Source: Aphrophora alni (taxonomy: Eukaryota > Arthropoda > Insecta > Hemiptera > Aphrophoridae). From it: a stretch of 64,000 nucleotides of DNA. The translations under genes were made by a program, and so were the position numbers. Location of the stretch: NCBI GenBank assembly GCA_963513935.1, contig OY740769.1, forward strand, positions 101,101,762-101,165,761, read 5' to 3'. Shown piece by piece: positions 36,701 through 47,880 of the stretch. Position 1 is the stretch's first letter; every line of letters starts with the position of its first letter. The notes under the pieces are model-generated. The model was not told the origin of the DNA and made no database searches. It saw only the letters and a program-made list of their open reading frames with translations.

Positions 36701-39700
36701 AGAAACAATAAATATTTTTATTTTTAACAATAAACAATTAATTAAACACATAAAGGAGTGAAAACACTATATTAAGCTGAAGTAGGCGAACAAATCATTA
36801 TAATAATTTTCTAATATCACACATGTATTTTTTCCAAAAAACACTTGGAAATGATTTTCTATGCACTGAAAACATAAAGTGTCATCTCGTTCTGCTGTTT
36901 TTATGCTGTAGTAATGTATACCCTTAAACTTTCTTTTTTTAATAACTAGGAGGTATGTCCAAGCCAAAACGTGTTTCTGACACAAGTAAATTAAGCGGGG
37001 GGTTTATTTATATATGAACTTCTACAAAGACTATAAGAGCCAAGTGGCTAACATGAGTGAAATGAGAGAATGTTCCTACAAAGAATGCTGCATCATTGTG
37101 ATTAAAATACAAAAACTTTTTCCTAGCGATATGTATAAGTTAGAACTTTTATGCAACTTTTGTTATATTTTAAATAAATATAATTAATCTGACGCGTTTG
37201 AATAAATAAACGTACTATTTGTAGTATTGATTTATAATGAATATTACTGATAAGTTATACTAAAATTCATTTTTTAGGTTTGAAATAGAAATGTAACAAA
37301 AGCTGTATCATAAAAACAATTTGACTAATTATAATAATTTTTTATACAAAATTAAAATTCAACATTGGTGTGTCATCAAACAGGGATTTTAAATTTTATT
37401 CCTACGTTAAATATTCTAATTGACCAAAATTTTCTAATATATTACTTATAATACAGATGTCTGTTATTTGCAAGTTTATACCATCAAATTAAATTGTCAC
37501 CATTTATAACCCATTTTAAATTTCAATAACAAGTGATTCATAGAATAACCATAAAATGAATTTGAGGTTAGGTTAACCAACTAGAAATTTTATCATCATA
37601 ATATACATTATTTCTGTTGTATCACATACAGGTCTATTGGTATGGTTTTTCTCTTTTAGACGACAAAACAACCATAAAAACCTTTTCATACAAACTCTCA
37701 TAAAAAGAAGACTTCAATAGATTACTCCAACGGCCTGAATGTTAATCTAAATTTTAATTTTATTAATTAATTCTATAAATGAAAATTTCAGTTCTTATAA
37801 TAGTTTATCTATTTTGCATACAATGAATAGTTCTTTTGATAGTAGGCCTAAGTAAGAAACGTCCTTCACTTTAATTTGTTATTTACCTGTAAAAATCGAC
37901 ACTTTAATAAATTCTACAACAAAATGACATTTTTTCGTTTTTAGAAACATTGCGCATGTATCCGGCGAGTCCTATATTATTTAGAATATGCACACAGGAG
38001 TACAAGATACCAGGTTCAAATGTTACACTAGATAAAGGAGCACGACTTCTGATACCAGTATATCAAATTCACCATGATCCGAAGAATTATGAGTCTCCTG
38101 AAGTATTTGATCCAGATAGGTTTGTCAACAACAATTTTAAACCAAGTGGATCTTTCTTACCATTTGGAGACGGGCCAAGAATATGTATTGGTAAGTTGTA
38201 AAGCTTGAGAACTAATGATTACTTAAATGTTTTGAAGCTGTAGATGTTATTGCAACTATCTTATAGAAATATTGTTTTAGACTCGTTAAAATACAGGACA
38301 GGGAAACCAATGTGTTAGTAATCCATCAATTATGTACAGGATCAGCTGTAAACTACTTTTTTATGGTTTATGGTTCTGAACTCTGAACTGTACTAATAAG
38401 ACAAGTATACTATTGCTTTATGGGCTTTGATTTCCTGAAACTCTGGGAGGAAGCCAACAAGGTCATTGTTAAGGTCACACTCCGCAGAAAAAGATTCAGC
38501 ATTATCTCGCATATTTCCGCCAATGAAATCACTTTCAATTAAATCATAAACCAGATTCGGGTTTTAAACTTTAATCGTACATGATCGTGCATACAGTGAA
38601 CTGATGAACGCTTTTAAATTTTATACTCTGCAATATCTCCAAATTGATTACATGAGCTCTGTACCAAATTAGAAGATAATGATGCCTCTGTTTTCTCATG
38701 TTATTACTGTTTTCTTTTCTAGATGTCCACTTTATTGTCTAATACTTCACAAATTACCTAAAAATATTAAACATAACCTTACTATTATTGAATTGAAAAC
38801 AATTGATAGCAAAATAACAATGTACCACCAACTTAACAATCTCTAAATATTGTTGGCACAATAGCACGACCAATATTATAAACCATTTCATAAAATATAA
38901 ACAACTAATATTTTTTGTAAACTGTAATACATATAATTTTGGACTCAAGAAAACAAATAAAAAACAACTATGTCCTGGCTTAAGTCTCACAATAGTTGTA
39001 AGAACAAAAGAAATTTTTGGAGAAGAGGTGAATTGGGGATAAACTATTGAAGTGAGTGGAAACATGAATCACCGCTTGCAAAATTTGAGTTTGTTATTAA
39101 GAGATAATATTTTACCTTTCATATTTTTATATTTGATATTTTTATCTGTATTTCACAATCACTTCAAGTGTTCCGTTTACAATCAAAGTTGTATGTGTAA
39201 TCATTTATGTTGATAACTTTATAAGAACTGTCATTTATTTAAAATAAATATGAGCAATTAATATGCTGATATGATAAAATGCAAATTTCTTGTGCTGTTT
39301 TTGTGTATAAATTTGCTTGTTGACACTGAATTATTACCACCTCATGTAGGTACTCGATAAGACGAAACTACTGAAAAATTATTTCAAGCTACTGCCACTA
39401 ATATTTCTAATATTCCCCATATTTAGTTTGTGTTTTAACCCTTTGAGCCAGAATTTATTGTACAAGAGGGAATATTTATTTTTATTTTTTTCTAATCAGG
39501 GTAATTAATTTTGTTGTTATTATAAATTCCTTATAAATATATATTAGATTTTAAACATTTAAATCTGTATTAATAAACCTTTCGATTAAATAAATCTTTT
39601 AAATTTATCAATGGCAATAATTGTAAATTTATTCATACAATTTATATTTTTTTATGTCTTTACCTATAACACTAAATATTTAATAGTTTCTCATTTGCAG

Positions 39701-42700
39701 TTAAATAAGAAAACCAAAATTAAAATACACAGTACAATATTTAAATAGCTTTCTCTTCAATTAGTTATTTTTCCTGTCCATTAGGCTACAAGTAGACAGA
39801 TTGAGGTTAGAGATAAGACGCATCCAATGAAGGAATAGAGACATAATAATTTATTACCTCCTCAAACATATAAAATTCAAGTTAGGTGTTGACTTCATTT
39901 CCAGAAAGATTGTATTGGTATAAATAAAAAATATTTTTTACATGAATACTTAATAATAGTCCGTGTTTGGGATGGAGTGGGGGGGGGGGTTATGGGGGAA
40001 ATTTGTGACCTAGGGTTATGGGGACTGGAACCGTTGCTTTACAGAGCAATATAAGAACAATATGCACTAGGAATTGCTAATTATGTAACATAAAACACAC
40101 AGAGAGCAATACACCTTTGGAAGCAAATAAATGCTATGCATGTTTAGGTTTATGCATAATGTCTCTCATGTACACTCACTATGGAATAAAATATATCTTT
40201 CTCAGAAATATATTTTTCTTATTAAATATTTCATCAATAGAATATTGACAACTTGGCAGTGCAGTTGCATAAATTTAAAATTTTAGATTCTAACAATCGT
40301 ATATTGTGTCACAAAACAAATCATTTATGAACAAGGATCACCTCCTGCAATGCCCTAAACGTGATGGTGGAGACCATAGAATGTCAATAAATTGTATTGG
40401 GATACTAGAAGACTACTGAATTAGGTTAAGAATGTCGCCATAGGAATCCAACTAACCAACCAGAATTTTTTTTTTTTTAAGGGTTGTATCATTGAAATAT
40501 CTATTTGAAGTTATTATATGGTACAGCTCTAGTTTATAGGACTCTTTTCAAAAAATAAAAGCTCATGAGATGTACTGACAATCAAGTTTAGGTTAGTTGT
40601 GAAAAGGAATGGGTAATAAATTTAATAAAGGATGTTTCATTTATCTGATAAATGTACAAGCTTTGTTGATATGCTTGGATGGGAAATTCGATCTCCAATT
40701 CATTCAATAACTTTGTACAGATTCTTGAACATTCTTCCTTGGTGAAGCACTGTATGTACGGTTTACTTTTGAAATCACAGTACATGTAGCACAAATTCAC
40801 CACAAAAGAATATTATAGCTCACGTAATTATAGACAAAGTAATTTCGGAATATTCAATCAAATGTATGTTGTTACTTATTTCAATCTGCTAAGGTCCTTG
40901 AAATACTTTGGTCTCTTCATTGGCAGGTTTCTATCTACGCTATTCAGCCCATTCTTCACCATCTGATTATTAATTTCTTAGTTTCTCTTCAACATCGTCC
41001 AGTCATTGTCTACCCCTTTGATGTCTTCAACCTGGGATGTTAATATCTATTTTTGAACTCTTCATTTTTCATAAATTTACATCTCAACAACTTCATAAGG
41101 AAAGTTTGATTTTATCGATATTTAAACTGACGTTGAATTTACATTGCTGGAGGATGTTTAATTGTATCTTATGTATATTATGGGATATTCATTGATGGAA
41201 CTAAATTTGTGTGTAAAGTGCTACTATGTTTTCAGATCTAGTTTGTAATTGGTGTAACATTTTGTTGTTTTTATAAATAATATTGTAATAGTGTACATTT
41301 TTGAACTTGTACAAAGAGGCGGGAGAATAGTAGATTCTGGATTGTAGGGGAGTGTGTATTGAAAAAGTAATAGCGTAATAATTCGATTTTCTATGAATAA
41401 CACAAAAGAGATTAAATTTGAAAATAAAGTGAGTAATAGTAAATGATCAGAGAAATTTGTTCTATGTATTGATATAATTAGAATTATTAGAAACTTTGTA
41501 AGTAAAAAAGTGAAGTATAAACATTTTGTAGACAAAGAACAGAAGCGTGACTCTAATGCTAACCGCGGAGTGGAGAAATTAGTTAGTTTGGATGGAAGTC
41601 TTGAGGCGGCACCACGTCGGTTTCGGACCTGTCTGTCTGGTTTTGGACAATGGAAAAGTGATGTAACAGTGTTTTTCTTTAGTAATAAGTATCAGATATG
41701 AACTAAATTGTTACGAAACGATATGTGAACAGAATTTGATTATTTTTAATGCTTAAAAGTGAATAATCGTACATGATTATTACTTCATGTAATAACACTG
41801 TTCAGTGTTATAATTATACTGAAGTACAAGTCAGTATTTATGAACACGTGTTCTTTATAACACATAGACAAAATATCAAAAGTGTGTTTTATGGCGAGTG
41901 TGGACTATTTTAATAATGAAACAATAAATAAGGTTTCAATTATGTATAGACGTTGGAGTGAGATAATTTGAACAATGAACTTTGCTTACTTAACAAAAAG
42001 TGATGCAATTTAGAGAACTATTGTTATAAAGACTAAGTTTAATTTTGTGTTTCAATTAAAAAATAGAACAATTTGAACATTGATGTGTACTATTTTATAA
42101 TATGAACAATAAATGTGCTTTTATAAAACACGAAGCGTGGACTTATGATGCAACGGTTAGAGCGATTGTGATGAATCATCATTCAGACGCAGACAATGGA
42201 ACGAGTGACTTCAGATGAAAAGTTTCTTTTAAAAAGAAAACGTGTCTTGTTATAGCACGTAGAAACTTTTATTATGTAAAATAAAATATGTGTTTGTAGT
42301 AATTTATAATTTTTTTTTAGTGTTATAGTTTTGAATTTGTTACTTGATGTTTTTTTGATTAATAAGACACAATATCTTATATTTTAAAATAAAATTAATA
42401 TGTTAAAGTATTTCTTAAGAGACTAACTATTTGAGATTCATTTGTTTGTTATAAAGAATATACTTTCATAATAATTCAATTTATTTTATGAGAAGTAAGA
42501 TTAAATGGATGTCATTTTTTATTAAGAAGTTGCAACTGAAGACTAAATTCAATAAAACTTAATATTTTTTTTATGTTGAGACTTGAATATAATAGAATAA
42601 CTGTGTAGGGTGTATTAACATGAGATATTTTACAGAAACTTGATTTTTTACATGTACTCTTATTATGTTTGTTTTGTATAAATAAATAACATGTGCATTA

Positions 42701-43842
42701 CAGCATAAAAAGGACTTCTATTCTTTCTATCCAATATTCCATTCAGTACACTGTTTCAAAAGAACTTATGACCCTAGAGTATTCACTTTTTTTTTTTTAT
42801 TAAAAATTTTTATTTATTTTTGTAATTATTAAATTACAAATGGCGCCCAACTATTTTAGAACATAGCATTATTATAAAGTATAATCAAAACCATTTTTTT
42901 TTGTACATTGTTACAATATAAGTGTGTTTGAGACTTTAGTTTCAGTTTTTAATTATATTCTAATTTTTAATTTTGGTATTGTATGTAATTAATAAACATG
43001 TATGTTTCATTTCTTATAAATGTATCACTTACTTTTTGCATAATTGTTATATTGAGAGCTGTAATTTAAATTGTATTAATTGATGGGTTCAGTAGAAGGG
43101 GTCTTATACTCTTGACTGTGCCCAAATGAAGGTGAAAGTTCAAGTTAATTCTTTGCATGTGACTCATACATCTTATTAATGCCATTTTTTAACTGTAGCC
43201 AGATCTGGTTGCCCCAATTCACCATTTGTTCACATTCACCACTATTTCATAGTATTGTGTATTTAAACACTTTCCCTCCACCTGCCTCATGAATTTTTAC
43301 AACCATACTGGCCTTATTTCCATTTTATAAATTGCAATTTTAGCCTTCATTGATAAATTTTTGAAGTAATTTGGCATATAACTTCAACACTTTGTTCAGG
43401 CTTCATTGATACTTATTTGTACTCTCTAACCTTAATTTTATTTCTTCTAACACATTATTTCCTTTGGCTACCAGTGCTCCAAAATATTTAAAGGATGTTA
43501 TTCAAACATGTCCTCCCTTATAACACCTTGACATCTTCTAGGTATTTTAAAATTTAAACTCTTAGATGATAATAATAATAATTTATTCCTGTCATTTTAC
43601 TAAAAACACAATAGTTTTAGAAATAATTTATTTTAAAGAAAACTGTTAAAGTAATATTTTATGTTTTAGCCATGAGGTTTGCAGTATTGGAACTAAAAGT
43701 TGTATTGGCAAGAATCATGTCGCAGTACACTGTTAAACTGAATGAAAAAACCCAACTACCATTAAAATTCCAAATTAATAATTTCTTTCTTTCACCTGAA
43801 GGTGGATTATGGTTTGATTTTGAAAAAAGAGCAAAAATATAA
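33792..43842 (+). CDS. Cytochrome P450, CYP6 family type (gene 1, complete coding region)
   Basis: Four coding exons: 33792-34770, 35952-36176, 37945-38190 and 43670-43842 (979+225+246+173 nt), all GT-AG, all introns in phase 1, giving 540 residues. An N-terminal membrane anchor (about 8-26) is followed by NYWKDRGVPFAKPTP, typical of CYP6. Other marks are the C-helix W133-x3-R137, the I-helix VGGSETVSS (344-351; usual form AGxET[TS]), the K-helix E402-T-L-R405, FDPDRF, and the heme loop FGDGPRICIAMRFA with the haem-ligating Cys at 482. The last exon (MRFAVLELK ... GGLWFDF) lies 5.5 kb downstream. An acceptor AG at 33771-33772 implies an intron in the 5' UTR. AATAAA at 43923-43928 would serve 3' processing. 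Expected role: NADPH-P450-reductase-dependent oxidation of lipophilic substrates at the endoplasmic reticulum. The actual substrate cannot be told from sequence. Confidence 0.93.
34771..35951 (+). other. Intron 1 of CYP6 gene 1
   Basis: 1,181 bp, AT-rich, with a G-run at 35161-35170. The same intron in gene 2 is only 82 bp. No inserted element was recognised. Confidence 0.7.
36177..37944 (+). other. Intron 2 of CYP6 gene 1
   Basis: 1,768 bp between the I-helix exon and the K-helix exon. It contains a minus-strand open stretch (36487-36708) listed separately; otherwise nothing is recognisable. Confidence 0.7.
36487..36708 (-). other. Charged open stretch inside P450 intron 2
   Basis: About 70 codons, including DVYIDIPGGRKKLDDPERG and WIKRVKEVVKIPKKLMRK. 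The charged, non-repetitive composition is more protein-like than most frames here, but no homolog, splice partner or start is evident. It could be a retro-inserted gene fragment or chance. Confidence 0.2.
42841..42851 (+). other. Possible LTR-retrotransposon primer-binding site
   Basis: TGGCGCCCAAC matches the start of the tRNA-Lys-type primer-binding sites of gypsy-like elements, and it follows a T- and A-rich stretch ending TTAAATTACAAA that could close an LTR. A poly(A)-like AATAAA lies about 160 bp upstream. No second LTR and no gag/pol follow, so at most this is a remnant. Confidence 0.25.
43090..43500 (-). pseudogene. RTE-type LINE reverse transcriptase fragment
   Basis: The minus strand reads YLGALVAKGNNVLEEIKLRL, the conserved RTE-clade segment YLGSLVT-(D/N)...EEI(K/R)RRI after the catalytic core. 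Degraded LLQKFINEG and N-x-IRPVWL-like residues follow. It lies inside P450 intron 3, antisense to the gene. Stops and frameshifts are present and no ends are defined. Confidence 0.6.
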
Positions 43843-43922
43843 TATAATAATAATATCTGTTTAGGTTTAAAAGTCATGAGATTATGTTGTGATTTCTTAA
43901 GTTATTTTATATTGGATTATAC

Positions 43923-43928
43923 AATAAA
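43923..43928 (+). promoter_or_regulatory. Poly(A) signal of CYP6 gene 1
   Basis: AATAAA, about 80 bases after the stop codon of the P450 gene. Confidence 0.5.
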
Positions 43929-44087
43929 TAAATTGTGTATTATATAATAATATTAAATAATAAAATAAAAAAATTTAAAATGGTACCAGTAACTAAAAAA
44001 AAAAATGTAAGCTTCTATTTTGAAATAAAAAAACATCAAAATTATTCAATATATTATTTTATATCACTTTTTTTCAAAACCTCTAAG

Positions 44088-44124
<37 letters not shown>

Positions 44125-45179
44125 AAATTGCAAGAGCAGATCAGGTGTTAATGGAGTAACAGTGCTACATACCTATTTCCACATTTCAGTGAATCTTGAA
44201 TGGACTTCTATTCTCCTACCTCAACCTCAGTTCTTCTTTCCAAATTTCCACTACTTTCTTCGTTTTTCCATCTTGTCTATCCTTTCTGGCAAAAAATCTC
44301 TTTTAATTTTATCTTCATGAACTCATCAACTCTTCTGGCAAGACCTGTTGTTGGGAATGTGGTTTTCTCAGTGTTTCACAAATACATAGCCTCATATGTA
44401 CCTTATATTGTAATAAACAGAGAACTTTAAAAAAAATACTGTTCTATACTGTATACCTTTACTGGAGCCAACCATTCTCACTGGTTTGATTCATTAATCT
44501 TGTAATGGATATTTCCATGAAAAAAGCAGTATCAATTTTATTACTCCACCATAAAACATTATTTTTACTATAAATGTAATATAAAGTAATTTAAACTTAT
44601 ATTCTGACATATAATAACATTGAAGTAATAAAATATCTTATTTTGTATTAATAATCGCAAGCTTAGTTTGGACGATAGTAATTTTAGTGAAGACTGTGAG
44701 TGCTTAAAACAATCAATTAAACCATTTATTTAACTTATTTTCGCTAAAAAATTAGAATTAGTTTTGCCTAATTAATTTTTTTTGCTAATAAATTATATAT
44801 AAACCAAATACCTCTCACTCACAGACCGATTACTGTATCTCAACAACACAAGACAGAGGAAGCTGGAAATAGAGTGCACTAAGAAGATATTTGAAAAATT
44901 TGACTCCTAAGTCCATTTATCCATTTATTTTATTTCCAGGGTATCAAGATATTTCCAGGGTAATAGAGTGCTGAAATTTTGCATGGCAGTATGTCTCATA
45001 TGTTCAAAGTTCACTAAGAAAGGGTTTTCAAAAATTCAGATTCTAAGAGGCCTAAAACTGGCCCATGGCATAAATCCCCTTATAATTTATCCGTGTAAAT
45101 TAATATTTAGATTATCTCTATGGTTTTGTCCATTGCATTGTGTGACTGTATTTGAATTTCAGTCTATTTGGATTTTATA
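43929..45179. other. AT-rich intergenic stretch with (TA)n
   Basis: Contains a TA microsatellite at about 44089-44122. Open stretches near 44200 and 44970 have no recognisable content. Confidence 0.5.
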
Positions 45180-45345
45180 GTATAAGAGTTAGAATGTAGC
45201 CTATATTATTATATTATTGATTGTTCTTTATTGAGTTATGTTTGTGTTTGTTTTATGATGTTTTAATTGTTTTAAATATGTTTATTGACGCATCTTATCC
45301 AAAATGTATGTTTCGTCTATAAGATGGAATAAATTAAATGAAATG
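45180..45345 (+). repeat. Probable LINE 3' end
   Basis: An AT-rich 3' segment ends in GGAATAAATTAAATGAAATGAAA, resembling the tail of the LINE copy at 24551-24570. No coding part was found upstream. Assignment is by tail form only. Confidence 0.35.
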
Positions 45346-46439
45346 AAAAATGTAATTCTGTGACGTCCATAGAGTATGTATAAAAGTGTTATGTGTGGTC
45401 ATCCTAATTATCAGTCTGCTGCCAAGTGTTGGGGTTTTTGGAGGATGACATTCATTGTGACTGTACTCTGGAAGAAACCCTCATTTCTGACTCACCGCTC
45501 AAGATCCGGGACCTATTTTTATGCCATGTTGGTTGCAACCGAGAGACATAGCCTTCGTTGGGATTAGTTGCTTAGGGACTATAATTATATTGACTTTATC
45601 TTGTTTGGGTGTTCCGTGGTCCACAATTTTTCATTATTCAACCTCCCAACTTGGCATGCTGCATCCTATATAACGGGTTTGTCCCACCTCAGCAGCCATT
45701 TTTGACGAATTCTAAATTAATTTATAACTTAATTTAATAATAATAATTTAGACTTACACGGAATAGGGAAAGTCGAATTAAGATTGAACAAGTGGTTAGA
45801 ACCAAAGCCTGATCGGCCATTTTGGTATAACTACTACAAATTAATTTAACAATTACGGAGTGTGAGGCCCAAAATCCCAAAGGGTTGTCCGACCCTTTCC
45901 AAAAAACCACAATCAACTCATTTGGGTAGAGTTAGGCCAAATTCCCATACACAAACACTCACACGATGAAACACAGGCCACTCTCTGAACGTTGCATTCA
46001 CCCTGCGCTCTACAGAGCTATTGGGCTTGTTTCTGAAGGGAAAATGGGGGAGGGGGAGACCTTGCCTAATCGAATACTCGTCGGCGGAGCGCCTAACACC
46101 CAAGGATAGGCAACTCATCATACTTTTGAGTAAAATAAAGGGAAATATGCTGGTGATGAATCAGTCATCACATGGTGTTTTGTCAATTGGCAGACCCTTT
46201 AAACTTTGGATAAACCACAGAGATAGTCTTTCTGAGATAGGTTTCTGAGAATGAATTTTGAGAGGTTGGCACTGACCACTGTACAGACATTGTTTACAAC
46301 AAATGCTTAGTGTTTTTAGAAAACATAGTATTTTCAATGTATTGCTTGACTTTCCCTCACCCTCTAATCATCTAAATGAAGTGTCATTTGCGAATACTTC
46401 AATAACATTTCTTTTGATGTTATAACAATAACGTTGCTA
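45346..46439. other. Intergenic stretch
   Basis: Less AT-rich than its surroundings between about 45400 and 46200, with several short open frames on both strands but no family resemblance. Confidence 0.4.
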
Positions 46440-47880
46440 TCTAATTTAATTTAATTTATTTATTCTAAAAAGCCACACGTTGTCGTGTCAATCTAACATG
46501 TAAGATGTTATCAATTATTTATTTACTGCTCTACTTCTACTAAAGGAACTATTTATGATTATTAACTCATAGACAAATACCGTTTACCTGGATAAACAAA
46601 CTCTTTCTTTTAATTTTTAAAAGAATAAATTACTACAGCAATAAACATATACATGAAATCAATACTTACTTATCTAAAAACCATTTACTCCTCATTCATT
46701 CCTTAAAGTTAAATTTATTTATAATAGACATTTTTTTTTTTAATTACAAAATTTACTTTATTTTAACACTTGTTAAAAGCTGTATCTTCAAATTATTAGT
46801 TCCTTTTGATTTATTATTTGTTACAAATTTTATTTATTACTTTAATTTATTATTAACATTTATCATCTTTTTTTATTAATCTCAGCTAGCTCAGTTTTTA
46901 ACTTAATTTAAAGCAACAAAATCTCTTTATCTCGGGTCTTGGGTTTTTTTGAACGGCTCAATTTAAAGTGAAATCGAATCTAATGAATTTAATAATTAAC
47001 AATTTGTTTTGTACTTATCAGTTTTGCTGGTCCTTCTGATCGGTCGATTTGCACTATACACTACACATAACTTTAATTTACTTTTTTATTAACAAAAAAC
47101 AAAACACCACACTGCTTAAACACTTTCTTCGTTGGTAATTAACGCTGTCTCTCTTTCCCTGAAGTCGTTCCAAAATAGGTCTCTCCTTCCCTGAATTCGT
47201 TCCAAAATTCCAGCGCCTTTCTGTGATGACTTGTATCCTTTGCCTCTGGTGAATTTAAAAACTCCTTTTCTTGATCTGCCTTTTTATTAAGAAACTCCAC
47301 AAAACTCCAAATCTAAACTTCCTATTCTTACTTAAAACTTCCTTTCCCTTGATTCTACTTTAATTTAAACTTATCAAAACTTTTCAATATAAAGAGACTT
47401 CTAGTCCTTTATTCGCTGTTAAAAAAACAATTCTTTGGTACACAGCGCAGTCTAGCTGTGTACACAACCTTACGTCTCGGCGACCCTAGTAAGACTCCCT
47501 CCTGAAACTATTTTTTAATACTCCTTCTCTAAAACACTGGTTTTCGCGCCCTGTTCGCTGATTTGTGGATTTTTACCAACTTTCTCTACATATGAACTTT
47601 CGCGATTTCTACTGGTTGTTTTTGAATCTTTCCGTTGTGTTTTTTTAAGTTTGAAAACGTCTCCGATTGGCCGACCTACTTTCTCCTTGCGTTTTTGTGT
47701 TTTTTCTGAAGTACCGTTATGATGCTGCTTTCCCTTGATTTCTCTTTTTTTTGTAAAAAACTCTGCTACCCCAAGAATTCCGTTATTGCACACACGTGTT
47801 GGCTTCAAGGTTCTTGAAATCCTAGTGCTATTGTAACCTAACACGTACATTTTTTAATTGCAGGCGGCATCTGCCGTCTC
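46440..47880 (-). repeat. Dispersed repeat family X, copy A
   Basis: Read on the minus strand, this stretch is similar to the plus strand at about 53280-54560. Shared blocks include CATAACGGTACTTC, GGTCGGCCAATCGGA, AACTGATAAGTACAA, TTCACTTTAAATTGAGCC, GATAAAGAGAT and TTAAGGAATGAATGAGGA. The A end carries GAATAAATAAATTAAATTAAA at 46444-46466, a LINE-like tail. A 111-codon Lys-rich open frame (47515-47850) lies in the 5' part but is not preserved in copy B. Probably a retroelement of undetermined class. Confidence 0.6.

Larger units (their letters stand above)
38191..43669 (+). other. Intron 3 of CYP6 gene 1
   Basis: 5,479 bp separating the heme-loop exon from the last exon. It is AT-rich, with a G-run near 39980, a stretch with a primer-binding-site-like motif at 42841, and an RTE-type LINE fragment at 43090-43500. 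Repeat insertions probably explain its size. Confidence 0.75.

Noticed and set aside
40860..41200. Possible reverse-transcriptase-like text on the minus strand
   Set aside because: A few suggestive residues (FNVSLNIDKIKL) but no second motif in order, so not called.
42150..42225. GGTTAGAGCG phrase suggesting a tRNA D-arm or SINE head
   Set aside because: No B-box, acceptor stem or anticodon arm could be built around it.
43659..43877. Open minus-strand frame of 72 codons
   Set aside because: Antisense to the last P450 exon (43670-43842), which has the correct splice phase and the expected C-terminal sequence.
45720..46250. Possible relation of this stretch to 49240-49440 (both have AATGGCCGA(T/C)CA)
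   Set aside because: The similarity does not extend beyond a dozen bases.
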